Source: Streptomyces sp. NBC_00390 (GTDB lineage Bacteria > Actinomycetota > Actinomycetes > Streptomycetales > Streptomycetaceae). From it: a stretch of DNA of 64,000 bases. Positions 33,601-41,125 of this stretch are shown here, piece by piece. The notes under the pieces were generated by a model that did not search any database, was not told the DNA's origin, and worked only from the letters and a program-made list of their open reading frames with translations. A program made the translations under genes and the position numbers. Each line of letters starts with the position of its first letter. Positions within the stretch are counted from its first letter, which is position 1. The DNA lies in NCBI RefSeq assembly GCF_036057275.1, contig NZ_CP107945.1, positions 5,208,001 through 5,272,000 on the forward strand, read 5' to 3'.

Positions 33601-34218
33601 GCCGTCGGGGGTGGTCGTCAGGGGCGCAGTGCCCTCCGCGGACGCCAGGCGCAGAGTGGATTCGCCGAGGCGCAGCAGCGCGCCCGCCGGGAGGTGCGCC
33701 GGGCGCGCGGTCACGGGGGCGCCGTCCACCGTGGTGCCGTTCGTGGAGCCGAGGTCGGCGACCGTCACCCGGCCGTCCTCCCCGATCGTGACCGCACAGT
33801 GCAGCCGTGAGACGTCGGGGTCGTCCAGCGGTACGTCGGCCTCCGCCGAGCGGCCGACGCTTATCCGGCCGCCGTGCAGCAGATGGACCCCGCCCGCGTC
33901 GGGCCCGGCGACGACATGGAGCTGCGCCGAGACGTCCGTCTCGACGGCGTCCGCCTCACCCGGTGTCTGGAGGGACAGCACCGCGCCGTCCACCAGCGGC
34001 GGCTCCCCCAGCGTGCGGCGCTGCGGATCGAGCCGCTCCTGCCCCGCGTACAGCACGACGGAGCCCGAGGCGTCCGGGCCGGAGACGGCGGCGGCCAGAC
34101 CGGAGGCCACCGCGGCGAGCGCCGTCCCGGCGGGCGCGGTGACCAGCACGTCGCACGGGCGCCCGGCGGGCGCGGACTGGCCGCCGCGCGGCGCGAGAAC
34201 GGTCAGCCGGATCTGCAT
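30667..34218 (-). CDS. FHA-domain protein with FtsK/SpoIIIE (EssC-like) ATPase region
   Basis: A 1183-residue protein. Residues 1 to about 85 look like the ubiquitin-like domain found in type VII secretion proteins. A phosphothreonine-binding FHA domain follows (GRS at 122-124, SRLH at 137-140, GSTNG at 157-161). Then come about 330 residues of Gly/Ser/Pro-rich linker and a region like EssC/EccC ATPases (DPAAVLLTALGPGPRLWERG, EWAWLGWLPHLRPAHGQDC). The P-loop is GPAGSGRTE at 871-879, with Arg877 where Lys is expected; the acidic strand LVVLVDDFDALV is a Walker B. No transmembrane pair is visible. The ATG at 34218 is preferred to an upstream ATG at 34398 because the fold begins there. It is divergent from pkaA. 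Confidence 0.85.
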   Translation of the reverse strand: MQIRLTVLAPRGGQSAPAGRPCDVLVTAPAGTALAAVASGLAAAVSGPDASGSVVLYAGQERLDPQRRTLGEPPLVDGAVLSLQTPGEADAVETDVSAQLHVVAGPDAGGVHLLHGGRISVGRSAEADVPLDDPDVSRLHCAVTIGEDGRVTVADLGSTNGTTVDGAPVTARPAHLPAGALLRLGESTLRLASAEGTAPLTTTPDGEGHLRVTRPGADGAGPGSPSAAGPAVTGQAGLPQGRPRAGAEAAYGPGGASAGREPSSAGGVRGEAAVAASQERPGRRTPSWAAGAQDATPPDGYGSAGLPRPSGPDGSPASSGQYTAYGSAGSGAAGPDDRHGAPAHTSAPQAPTTSGTAAIDEHWGHGFPGPEGGREASGRHGTGESARADQRGPFGSAGADRDAQGDRASHTTAGTGAMTPPGPYGHDGSPPRVPAQYDPAAHSRADDPAGGEGPDGHTLSVPHGTRAGTPPRRRGIGAWARRLTGGREDRAPQELGLPGPRTAGATATGGGRWPDPAAVLLTALGPGPRLWERGTEHPESLVLRLGTTDRAELPSVPVTVALREAGSLGLAGPRARLAGLARSAVAQLAALHSPADLEIVLISTDRARSLEERRSEWAWLGWLPHLRPAHGQDCRLLLAYDRDQAAARAAELTRRLDDGPLGPGWPSADRRAVTAAAARHTGPRTVVIVDGDPGTAELRETTARLAGAGWAAGIHLICVAETPAASPLSPVAATYEAACADSLPFRECGAVALLSGDVATALRLMRVAGGQPAGHGTVGAVDAVSAPWAERFARALAPLRTEGGAASPGRVTALPRSARLLDELELARATPASLMARWASAGDGTVVLGAGPRGPLAVDLTEEGPHLLIEGPAGSGRTELLRSIAASLCAAGRPDRLGLLLVDGAGGERGEGLAACTELPHVTEHLVASDPVRMRAFAQALGAELKQRAELLGHASFAEWQGQGGVTGHPSAQGTAGTAEQRGDLDSPASGTLRLRPGARTRSQEPDPLPRLVVLVDDFDALVAPALGSPGRPAAGSVVRALEAVARDGERLGVHLVATSSRPDRTADTALAEDARLRVVLDAPPVSPGPDDPAPGRGRLGHPDGRVTPFQGGRVTGRIPRTATLRPTVVPLEWERMGDPPTRRPVRELGNGPTDLALLASALERAARSVDAKPVQPLTPARP

Positions 34219-34722
34219 CGCCGTCAGCAATCCCTTCTGCGCGGGGTACCCGGCAGGGGAGCCAGCCCTGTGATCGCCCCCACCCGGCAGGTCGGCACGT
34301 GCCACGGGCTCCCTCCCCCTGAACGCCGCAGCGCAAAAGGAGGCACCCCCCACGTGACTGTGTGCTGGGGGCATCCTCGCACCTGCCACCGACAACACGC
34401 CCGACCGTCATCCGTTAGTGATCTTGAGTGGTCGGCTCTGGGCGCAAAAGTGCCTGATCGGGGTCTGATCCGGAAGGTCCTGGACGTCGAGGTGACGTTC
34501 GCTGCACGGCCGCACGGCAACCATCCGTACGATGCCCGCGTCTGTCTTTCGAACAGGACCGGAAGAAAAGCGACCGCAAGGGCGGCAGACGACGATCAGT
34601 ACGACGATCCGCCAGTGTTCCGAACTCCGGCACTAAAGTGGGTCGGACACACCGCGCGCGGGCACAGGAACCCCTGGCACGCCCGTGTGCGGAACGAGGA
34701 TCACGATCAGCAGGGAGCGCAC
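34219..34722. other. Divergent regulatory region between the FHA/FtsK-like gene and pkaA
   Basis: 504 bp with no supportable gene. It holds promoters for both divergent genes and is somewhat less GC-rich than the surrounding coding DNA (for example around 34400-34440 and 34560-34640). I find no clean sigma-70 promoter pair. The in-frame extension of pkaA through this stretch has no fold and is rejected because the GTG at 34723 has a good ribosome binding site. Confidence 0.4.
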
Positions 34723-36363
34723 GTGCGGCCGGTAGGCAGCAAGTACCTGCTCGAGGAGCCGCTCGGGCGCGGCGCCACGGGCACCGTCTGGCGTGCCCGC
34801 CAGAACCAGACCGCGGGCGCCGAGGCGGCCGTGGCGGGCCAGCCCGGCGAGACCGTCGCGATCAAGGTCCTCAAGGAGGAGCTCGCGAACGACGCGGATG
34901 TGGTCATGCGCTTCCTGCGGGAGCGCTCCGTCCTGCTCCGCCTCACCCACCCGAACATCGTGCGCACGCGCGACCTCGTGGTCGAGGGCGATCTCCTCGC
35001 ACTCGTCATGGACCTGGTCGACGGCCCCGATCTTCACCACTATCTGCGGGACAACGGTCCGCTCACCCCGGTCGCCGCCTCGCTGATGACCGCGCAGATC
35101 GCGGACGCGCTCGCCGCCAGCCACGCCGACGGCGTGGTCCACCGCGATCTGAAGCCCGCGAACGTCCTGCTCAAGACGGACGCCGACGGTCAGATGCACC
35201 CGATGCTGACCGACTTCGGCATCGCCCGCCTCGCGGACTCCCCGGGCCTGACCCGGACGCACGAGTTCGTCGGCACCCCGGCGTATGTCGCGCCCGAGTC
35301 CGCCGAGGGCCGCCCGCAGACCTCCGCGGTGGACATCTACGGCGCGGGCATCCTGCTGTACGAGCTCGTCACCGGGCGGCCCCCGTTCGCGGGCGGCACG
35401 GCGCTCGAAGTGCTGCACCGGCACCTGAGCGAGGAGCCCCGCAGGCCCACCACCGTCCCCGAGCCGCTCTGGACGGTCATAGAGCGCTGTCTGCGCAAGG
35501 AGCCCTCCGAGCGGCCCAGCGCCGAGAACCTCGCCCGTGGCCTGCGCACGGTCGCGGCGGGCATCGGCGTGCACTCCTCCAGCGCGCAGGTCGAGGCGGC
35601 TCTCGGGGTCGCCGCCCTGCTCGCCCCCGACCCCTCGCCGGCCGCCGTCCCCCAGGCCCCCGGCGCCGCGGATCCCACTCAGGTCCTGCCCAGCAACGCG
35701 GGCGCGTACGACCCGGCCGCCGCGACCAGCGTGCTGCCGCAGACCGGCCGGCCCGGGGGCGGTGCCGACCCGACCGCGATGATGCCGCCCGTACCGCCCG
35801 GTCAGCCGCGCCCCGAGGACCCGCACCCCTGGCAGTCGCAGCTGCAGGCGGCGCGCGACCGCAACGAGCAGACGCAGGTGCAGTACCTGGACCCGAACCA
35901 GGACCCGCTGCGCCGTCGCCCGCAGCGCCAGGCGCAGCGCCCGCAGCAGCGGCCTCCGCAGCGTCCCCAGCCGCAGCCGTACGCGCCCGCTCCGGCGCCG
36001 CAGCCCCGGTACCAGCAGCCGCAGCGCCCGCAGCCCCAGGCGTACGCGCCGCCGCAGCAACAGCAGTACGCGCCCCCGCAGCCGCCGCCCCAGCAGCCGG
36101 CGCCGCGCCAGCCCCGTCAGCGCAGCGCCAACCCGGTGCGTATCCCCGGTCTGGGCTGCCTCAAGGGCTGTCTGGTCATGGTGGTGCTGTTCTTCGTCGC
36201 GGGCTGGCTCATCTGGGAGCTGACCCCGCTCCAGGGCTGGATCGCCGAGGGCAAGAGCTACTGGCAGGCGATCGGTGACGGCATCGAGAAGGTCTCCGAT
36301 TGGCTCTCCAAGCTCGGTGAGGCCGAGAAGACCGCTGACGAAATCGGCAACAGCAAGCCGTAA
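34723..36363 (+). CDS. pkaA: Membrane-anchored Ser/Thr protein kinase PkaA
   Basis: A 546-residue Hanks-type kinase. The glycine loop is GRGATGTVW (15-23), the ATP lysine is Lys48 in VAIKV, the catalytic loop HRDLKPAN has Asp142, DFG follows and the activation segment ends GTPAYVAPES. After the kinase domain (to about 280) comes a long Pro/Gln/Ala-rich linker, then one transmembrane helix at about 481-500 and a short amphipathic tail of about 45 residues. There is an insertion of about 17 residues in the N-lobe before VAIK. GTG at 34723 was chosen because AGGGAG lies 5 bases upstream. Its order with pkaB and prfB matches S. coelicolor as I remember it. The FHA protein opposite is a plausible substrate or reader. 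Confidence 0.93.
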   Translation: MRPVGSKYLLEEPLGRGATGTVWRARQNQTAGAEAAVAGQPGETVAIKVLKEELANDADVVMRFLRERSVLLRLTHPNIVRTRDLVVEGDLLALVMDLVDGPDLHHYLRDNGPLTPVAASLMTAQIADALAASHADGVVHRDLKPANVLLKTDADGQMHPMLTDFGIARLADSPGLTRTHEFVGTPAYVAPESAEGRPQTSAVDIYGAGILLYELVTGRPPFAGGTALEVLHRHLSEEPRRPTTVPEPLWTVIERCLRKEPSERPSAENLARGLRTVAAGIGVHSSSAQVEAALGVAALLAPDPSPAAVPQAPGAADPTQVLPSNAGAYDPAAATSVLPQTGRPGGGADPTAMMPPVPPGQPRPEDPHPWQSQLQAARDRNEQTQVQYLDPNQDPLRRRPQRQAQRPQQRPPQRPQPQPYAPAPAPQPRYQQPQRPQPQAYAPPQQQQYAPPQPPPQQPAPRQPRQRSANPVRIPGLGCLKGCLVMVVLFFVAGWLIWELTPLQGWIAEGKSYWQAIGDGIEKVSDWLSKLGEAEKTADEIGNSKP

Positions 36364-36389
36364 CCCGGAGTAACTCTGTTGATTTGTCG

Positions 36390-36420
36390 ACTTCTGCAGG
36401 GTGAATCACCCTGCAGAAGT
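36390..36420. terminator. Perfect 15-bp palindrome after pkaA (terminator or operator)
   Basis: Arms 36390-36404 and 36406-36420 are perfectly complementary around a single central A. As RNA it can fold as a 13-bp hairpin with a 5-nt loop, 27 bases after the pkaA stop, so a terminator is likely. Its moderate G+C and near-perfect symmetry also fit a protein-binding site upstream of pkaB. Confidence 0.6.
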
Positions 36421-36502
36421 GAAGGTTGGCGCCATCCGGGGCACACAGCTCCCCGATGCCCGCGTACGTTATGGGGGGCAACGCCAGCCTGAGGGAGCAG
36501 TC

Positions 36503-37777
36503 TTGGCACGGAACATCGGCAGCCGTTACACGGCTCATCAGATCCTGGGGCGGGGCAGCGCCGGCACGGTGTGGCTCGGTGAGGGGCCCGAAGGGCCTGT
36601 CGCCATCAAGCTGTTGCGCGAGGACCTGGCATCCGACCAGGAGCTCGTCGGGCGCTTCGTCCAGGAGCGCACCGCCCTGCTCGGGCTCGACCACCCCCGT
36701 GTCGTCGGCGTCCGCGACCTCGTCGTCGACGGCAACGACCTGGCCCTGGTCATGGATCTCGTACGCGGCACCGACCTGCGCACCCGTCTCGACCGCGAGC
36801 GCCGGCTCGCCCCCGAGGCAGCCGTCGCGATCATCGGGGATGTCGCCGACGGTCTCGCGGCCGCCCATGCGGCCGGGGTCGTCCACCGGGACGTCAAGCC
36901 GGAGAACATCCTGCTGGACATGGAGGGCCCGCTCGGACCCGCCGGGTCACACCCCGCGCTGCTCACCGACTTCGGCGTCGCCAAGCTGATCGACACCCCG
37001 CGCCGCACCAAGGCGCTGCGCCCCGCCTCGGGCGGGGCGCCCAGCCCTTCGGGGATCATCGGCACGCCCGACTACATCGCGCCCGAGATCGTCGAAGGCC
37101 TGCCGCCGCGTGCGGCCGTCGACATCTATGCGCTGGCCACGGTCCTGTACGAACTCCTGGCCGGCTTCACGCCCTTCGGTGGCGGCCACCCGGGCGCGGT
37201 GCTGCGCCGCCATGTGACCGAGACCGTCGTCCCGCTGCCGGGCATCCCCGACGAGCTGTGGCAGCTGATCGTCCAGTGCCTGGCGAAGGCCCCCGCGTCC
37301 CGGCTGCGCGCCTCGGAGCTGGCGGCGCGGCTGCACGACGTGCTGCCGCTGCTCGCGGGCATGCCGCCGCTGGACGTCGACGAGCCCGACGCCGAGGAGC
37401 CGGCCGAGCCGTACGAGGACATCGCCCCGGCCGCTCCCGGCGGCGGGCCGCGCCGCCGCGGTGTGGTCCCGCTGGTCCCCGGCTCGGCCCCGGCGGACTC
37501 CAACCGGGACACCCACACCTCCATGCGCGTCCCGGCCCCGGACGAGCTCGCGGGCGGCGCCCACGGCACGGCCCGCGCGCCCCGCACCCCCGGCCAGCGC
37601 CGCCCCGGCTCGGCCCGCCACCGCGCGGATGCTCTGCGCAAGCGCCGCATCACGCTGGGTGTCGCGGCGGTGGCGGTGGCGGCGGTGGTCGGCGTGGGCG
37701 GCTGGCTGGCCACGGGCGGCGACGACACCGAGACGCCGCCCCGTGACTCCAAGCAGTCGGCTCCTTCCGAACCGTAG
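36503..37777 (+). CDS. pkaB: Membrane-anchored Ser/Thr protein kinase PkaB
   Basis: A 424-residue kinase. The glycine loop is GRGSAGTVW, the ATP lysine is Lys36 in VAIKLL, the catalytic loop HRDVKPEN has Asp130, DFG(V) follows and the activation segment contains IIGTPDYIAPE. After the kinase domain there is a Pro/Ala/Arg-rich linker, one transmembrane helix at about 383-403 and a very short acidic outer tail (about 20 residues), so there is no real sensor domain. I chose a TTG start at 36503 because GGGAG lies 5 bases upstream and the protein aligns with PkaA from there (NIGSRY against PVGSKY); the only in-frame ATG lies inside the palindrome. It is a paralogue of the preceding gene. Confidence 0.92.
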   Translation: MARNIGSRYTAHQILGRGSAGTVWLGEGPEGPVAIKLLREDLASDQELVGRFVQERTALLGLDHPRVVGVRDLVVDGNDLALVMDLVRGTDLRTRLDRERRLAPEAAVAIIGDVADGLAAAHAAGVVHRDVKPENILLDMEGPLGPAGSHPALLTDFGVAKLIDTPRRTKALRPASGGAPSPSGIIGTPDYIAPEIVEGLPPRAAVDIYALATVLYELLAGFTPFGGGHPGAVLRRHVTETVVPLPGIPDELWQLIVQCLAKAPASRLRASELAARLHDVLPLLAGMPPLDVDEPDAEEPAEPYEDIAPAAPGGGPRRRGVVPLVPGSAPADSNRDTHTSMRVPAPDELAGGAHGTARAPRTPGQRRPGSARHRADALRKRRITLGVAAVAVAAVVGVGGWLATGGDDTETPPRDSKQSAPSEP

Positions 37778-37838
37778 CCGTACGGTCGCCGGAACAGGAC
37801 CAGCACGGTCTTCCCCACTCAGCCGTTACGCTGGACCC

Positions 37839-38945
37839 GTGGCAGTCGTCGATGTATCCGAAGAGCTGAAGTCCCTCTCCTCGACCATGGGGTCGATCGA
37901 GGCCGTCCTGGACCTCGAGAGGCTGAGGGCAGACATTGCCGTGCTCGAGGAGCAGGCCGCGGCACCGTCCCTGTGGGACGACCCGGAGGCGGCGCAGAAG
38001 ATCACCAGTAAGCTTTCGCACCTGCAGGCCGAGGTCCGCAAGGCGGAGGCGCTGCGCGGCCGTATCGACGACCTCGAAGTGCTCTTCGAGCTCGCCGAGG
38101 CCGAGGACGACCTGGACACCCGCGCCGAGGCCGAGGCCGAGCTCGTGTCGGTGAAGAAGGCGCTGGACGAGATGGAAGTCCGCACGCTTCTTTCCGGCGA
38201 GTACGACGAGCGCGAGGCGCTGGTCAACATCCGTGCCGAGGCCGGCGGCGTCGACGCGGCCGACTTCGCCGAGCAGCTGCAGCGCATGTATCTGCGCTGG
38301 GCCGAGCGGCACAACTACGGCAGCGAGATCTACGAGACCTCGTACGCGGAAGAGGCCGGCATCAAGTCGACCACCTTCGTCGTCAAGGCCCCTTACGCCT
38401 ACGGCACCCTCTCCGTCGAGCAGGGCACGCACCGTCTGGTGCGTATCTCGCCCTTCGACAACCAGGGCCGCCGCCAGACGTCCTTCGCCGGCGTCGAGGT
38501 GCTCCCGGTCGTCGAGCAGTCCGACCACGTCGAGATCGACGAGACCGAGCTGCGCGTCGACGTGTACCGCGCCTCCGGCCCTGGCGGCCAGGGCGTCAAC
38601 ACCACCGACTCCGCGGTGCGCATCACGCACATCCCGACCGGCATCGTCGTCTCCTGCCAGAACGAGCGCTCCCAGATCCAGAACAAGGCGAGCGCGATGA
38701 ACGTCCTGCAGGCGAAGCTGCTCGAGCGCCGCCGTCAGGAGGAGCAGGCCAAGATGGACGCCCTCAAGGGCGACGGCGGCAACTCCTGGGGCAACCAGAT
38801 GCGTTCGTACGTCCTGCACCCGTACCAGATGGTCAAGGACCTGCGTACGGAGTTCGAAGTGGGTAACCCCCAGGCGGTACTTGACGGCGAGATCGACGGC
38901 TTCCTGGAAGCCGGGATTCGCTGGCGCAAGCAGCAGGAGAAGTAA
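37839..38945 (+). CDS. prfB: Peptide chain release factor 2
   Basis: A 368-residue class I release factor for UGA and UAA stop codons. The stop-codon recognition tripeptide is SPF at 204-206 (the RF2 form), and the peptidyl-hydrolysis motif is GGQ at 249-251 within ASGPGGQGVNTTDSAV. The frame is continuous, so the programmed +1 frameshift used for autoregulation in many bacteria is absent here. The start is GTG at 37839: the length matches RF2, and a TACGCT hexamer ends 6 bases upstream with no Shine-Dalgarno, suggesting a leaderless mRNA. A strong terminator follows. Confidence 0.97.
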   Translation: MAVVDVSEELKSLSSTMGSIEAVLDLERLRADIAVLEEQAAAPSLWDDPEAAQKITSKLSHLQAEVRKAEALRGRIDDLEVLFELAEAEDDLDTRAEAEAELVSVKKALDEMEVRTLLSGEYDEREALVNIRAEAGGVDAADFAEQLQRMYLRWAERHNYGSEIYETSYAEEAGIKSTTFVVKAPYAYGTLSVEQGTHRLVRISPFDNQGRRQTSFAGVEVLPVVEQSDHVEIDETELRVDVYRASGPGGQGVNTTDSAVRITHIPTGIVVSCQNERSQIQNKASAMNVLQAKLLERRRQEEQAKMDALKGDGGNSWGNQMRSYVLHPYQMVKDLRTEFEVGNPQAVLDGEIDGFLEAGIRWRKQQEK

Positions 38946-38962
38946 CGGGTCGCCTTGTCGAC

Positions 38963-38999
38963 AAGGGAACTGCCGCCTGTAGGGCGGCAGTTCCCTTTT
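38963..38999 (+). terminator. Intrinsic terminator after prfB
   Basis: A 15-bp perfect stem (38963-38977 / 38983-38997) with a 5-nt loop, followed by a T run (cttttctgt). This is one of the few terminators in the window with a clear T tract. Confidence 0.93.
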
Positions 39000-39066
39000 C
39001 TGTCACAGTTGCATCCCCGCAGGTCAGGCAACTGGCGCCATATCGGACATCGCAGACGCAACGAGC

Positions 39067-39084
39067 TTGACGCTTATCCGTCAA
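39067..39084. promoter_or_regulatory. Inverted repeat TTGACG-N6-CGTCAA upstream of the LAETG protein gene
   Basis: A perfect 6-bp inverted repeat with a 6-bp centre, about 130 bp upstream of the gene for a wall-anchored protein. The left arm is also a good -35 hexamer (TTGACG), with AAAGCT 17-19 bp downstream as a poor -10. It may be an operator over a promoter. Confidence 0.3.
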
Positions 39085-39215
39085 CCCGGAAAGCTGGCGC
39101 CCGGCATGCGTATTGCTGGGGCGCGTGTGTACAGAGGCGCGGTGATTGGACCTCTGGGACCGCTGCTCCGGACGCTGCTCCAATGACGAGATCAGCTACT
39201 GGGGGTAGCAGCCAG

Positions 39216-39884
39216 ATGACAAAGAAGACGCGGGTCCGTGTCGCGCGAATAGCCGCCGGCGCAGTGATCGCCGCAGGCGCGTCGCTGACCGCCGCGGGTG
39301 CCGCGAGTGCCGTGGGCATCGGGGTCAACGTGGGCCCGCTCGAGGCCAAGGCGAACGCCAACGACAAGGGCATCGACATCGGCCTCGGTATCAACGAGGA
39401 CCCGACGGAGATCCCGACGGAGATCCCGACGCCGACGGTCGAGCCGCCGCTGCCCACGGAGGAGCCGCCGACGCCGACCGAAGAGCCGCCGCTTCCCACG
39501 GAGGAGCCTCCGACCGAGGACCCCACCGAGGACCCGGACCCCACCGAGGACCCGGACCCGAAGCCCACCGATAAGCCGGGCAACGGCAACGGCGGCGGTA
39601 ACGGCAACGGCGGCGGTAACGGCAACGGCGGCGGTAACGACAACGACGCCGACGGCGGCGCCGGCTGCACCGTCGACGCCGACGGCGCCGAGTGCGCCGA
39701 CAACACCGACACCGACAACGCCGGCTCCCAGCCGGTCGAGCAGGGTGAGGCCAAGGAGGAGCTGGCTGAGACCGGCGCCGCCGAGACCACGTTCCTGCTC
39801 ATCGGCGCCGCGACGATGATCGCCGGTGGCATCGGCTTCCGTATGCTGCCGCGTCTCGTCGGCGGTGGGCGCACCGTCGCCTGA
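39216..39884 (+). CDS. LAxTG (sortase E type) cell-wall-anchored protein with Pro/Glu and Gly/Asn repeats
   Basis: A 222-residue secreted protein. The signal peptide runs to about residue 32 (cleavage near ASA/VG). The mature part has a short N-terminal segment, then a stalk of PTEEPP / DPTEDP repeats, then three GNGNGG-type repeats, a small segment with two cysteines (GCTVDADGAEC) and a sorting signal: LAETG at 183-187, a hydrophobic stretch and a basic tail. The LAxTG form is that expected for class E sortases of actinobacteria, so it should be linked to peptidoglycan. The start has a GGGGG stretch about 10 bases upstream. Its role is unknown; the repeats look like a wall-spanning spacer. 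Confidence 0.88.
   Translation: MTKKTRVRVARIAAGAVIAAGASLTAAGAASAVGIGVNVGPLEAKANANDKGIDIGLGINEDPTEIPTEIPTPTVEPPLPTEEPPTPTEEPPLPTEEPPTEDPTEDPDPTEDPDPKPTDKPGNGNGGGNGNGGGNGNGGGNDNDADGGAGCTVDADGAECADNTDTDNAGSQPVEQGEAKEELAETGAAETTFLLIGAATMIAGGIGFRMLPRLVGGGRTVA
39582..39635 (+). repeat. Three exact 18-bp tandem repeats in the wall-protein gene
   Basis: The unit aacggcaacggcggcggt occurs three times exactly (39582, 39600, 39618) and encodes N-G-N-G-G-G. It keeps the frame and can vary in number by slippage. Confidence 0.95.
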
Positions 39885-39902
39885 TCATCACATTGCGTAA
39901 CA

Positions 39903-39935
39903 AAGGGCCCGGAGTGCCAAGCACTCCGGGCCCTT
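39903..39935. terminator. Bidirectional terminator between wall-protein gene and zinc-ribbon gene
   Basis: A perfect 15-bp stem (39903-39917 / 39921-39935) with a 3-nt loop, 18 bases after one stop codon and 25 bases past the other. It can terminate both convergent genes. Confidence 0.88.
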
Positions 39936-39960
39936 GCCGCACTCTCGTGGGGTGCACGTG

Positions 39961-40155
39961 CTACGCGGTCTGGTGCGCTGCCACCAGGGCCAGGGCCGCT
40001 ATCAGCAGCACCAGCAGGGTCAACAGCGCCACGGGGCTCAGCCCGCCGAACGGACCCTCCTGCTGCAGCCGCTCACGATTCGCCCGGCAGACCGGGCAGC
40101 GGCCTTCGGCGACGGGTGCCGCGCAGTTGGCGCATACCAATCGGTCATAGGTCAT
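39961..40155 (-). CDS. Small zinc-ribbon membrane protein
   Basis: A 64-residue protein with an N-terminal zinc ribbon (CANC at residues 8-11 and CPVC about ten residues later) and one C-terminal transmembrane helix (SPVALLTLLVLLIAALALVAA). The ATG at 40155 is supported by a purine-rich GGAGAG 3 bases upstream; the longer frame only adds Arg/Ala residues. Small ribbon-plus-helix proteins are common in actinobacteria and none has a settled role. It is transcribed toward the wall-protein gene and divergently from ftsEX. Confidence 0.82.
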   Translation of the reverse strand: MTYDRLVCANCAAPVAEGRCPVCRANRERLQQEGPFGGLSPVALLTLLVLLIAALALVAAHQTA

Positions 40156-40403
40156 GCGCTCTCCTCTCCCGCGCGCCGGAGCCGCAGGCGCGGACCGTAG
40201 GCGCATTTCTCCCCCGGCAACGCCCGGGGAAACGCGACTGTTCCCCTACCACTGTGCCAGCTCGCGCGCTTTTCGGCGCGCCCCGTCGGATTACCCCCGT
40301 TTCCGAAACGGACAAATCGTTCAACACAGGACGCCGCCTGCACGCGCGAGCCGGGTTCGCGTAAGGTCACGCACACCTACTCCCGGCCGACCGTGGTGCA
40401 CCC

Positions 40404-41093
40404 GTGATCCGATTCGACAACGTCTCCAAGACCTATCCCAGGCAGAACCGACCTGCCCTGCGTGACGTCTCCCTCGACATCGAGAAGGGCGAGTTCGTCT
40501 TCCTCGTGGGCTCGTCCGGTTCCGGCAAGTCGACCTTCCTGCGTCTGGTGCTGCGCGAGGAGCGCGCCAGCCAGGGCATGGTCCATGTCCTCGGCAAGGA
40601 CCTGGCCAGGCTGTCCAACTGGAAGGTGCCGCACATGCGCCGCCAGTTGGGCACGGTCTTCCAGGACTTCCGCCTGCTGCCCAACAAGACCGTCGCCGAG
40701 AATGTGGCCTTCGCCCAGGAGGTCATCGGCAAGCCGCGCGGCGAGATCCGCAAGGCGGTGCCCCAGGTCCTCGACCTCGTCGGTCTCGGCGGCAAGGAGG
40801 ACCGGATGCCCGGTGAGCTCTCCGGTGGTGAGCAGCAGCGCGTCGCGATCGCACGGGCCTTCGTCAACCGCCCCATGCTGCTGATCGCCGACGAGCCGAC
40901 CGGAAACCTCGACCCCCAGACGTCCGTCGGCATCATGAAGCTGCTCGACCGGATCAACCGCACCGGTACGACCGTGATCATGGCGACCCACGACCAGAAC
41001 ATCGTCGACCAGATGCGCAAGCGCGTCATCGAGCTCGAGAAGGGCCGTCTCGTCCGCGACCAGGCCCGCGGCGTCTACGGCTACCAGCACTGA
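40404..41093 (+). CDS. ftsE: Cell-division ABC ATPase FtsE
   Basis: A 229-residue ATPase. Walker A is GSSGSGKST at 36-44, the Q-loop is VFQDFRLL, the signature is LSGGEQQRVAIARA and Walker B is MLLIADEPTGNLD. With FtsX it controls peptidoglycan hydrolases at the division site. The GTG start at 40404 begins at the family's MIRFDNVSKTYP. The Shine-Dalgarno is poor; a TAAGGT hexamer at 40363-40368 could be the -10 of the promoter, giving a leader of about 30 bases. The ftsX gene follows after 32 bp. Confidence 0.97.
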   Translation: MIRFDNVSKTYPRQNRPALRDVSLDIEKGEFVFLVGSSGSGKSTFLRLVLREERASQGMVHVLGKDLARLSNWKVPHMRRQLGTVFQDFRLLPNKTVAENVAFAQEVIGKPRGEIRKAVPQVLDLVGLGGKEDRMPGELSGGEQQRVAIARAFVNRPMLLIADEPTGNLDPQTSVGIMKLLDRINRTGTTVIMATHDQNIVDQMRKRVIELEKGRLVRDQARGVYGYQH

Positions 41094-41125
41094 GCCCGGA
41101 CAGACTGAAAGGCTGACAGCACGCC

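Noticed and set aside
35820..36130. Pro/Gln-rich repetitive DNA in pkaA as a possible mobile or satellite repeat
   Set aside because: It stays in frame and encodes the kinase linker; low-complexity linkers are normal in this kinase family.
37839..37920. Programmed frameshift site expected early in prfB
   Set aside because: The RF2 frame is continuous from GTG to the stop and no internal UGA is present.
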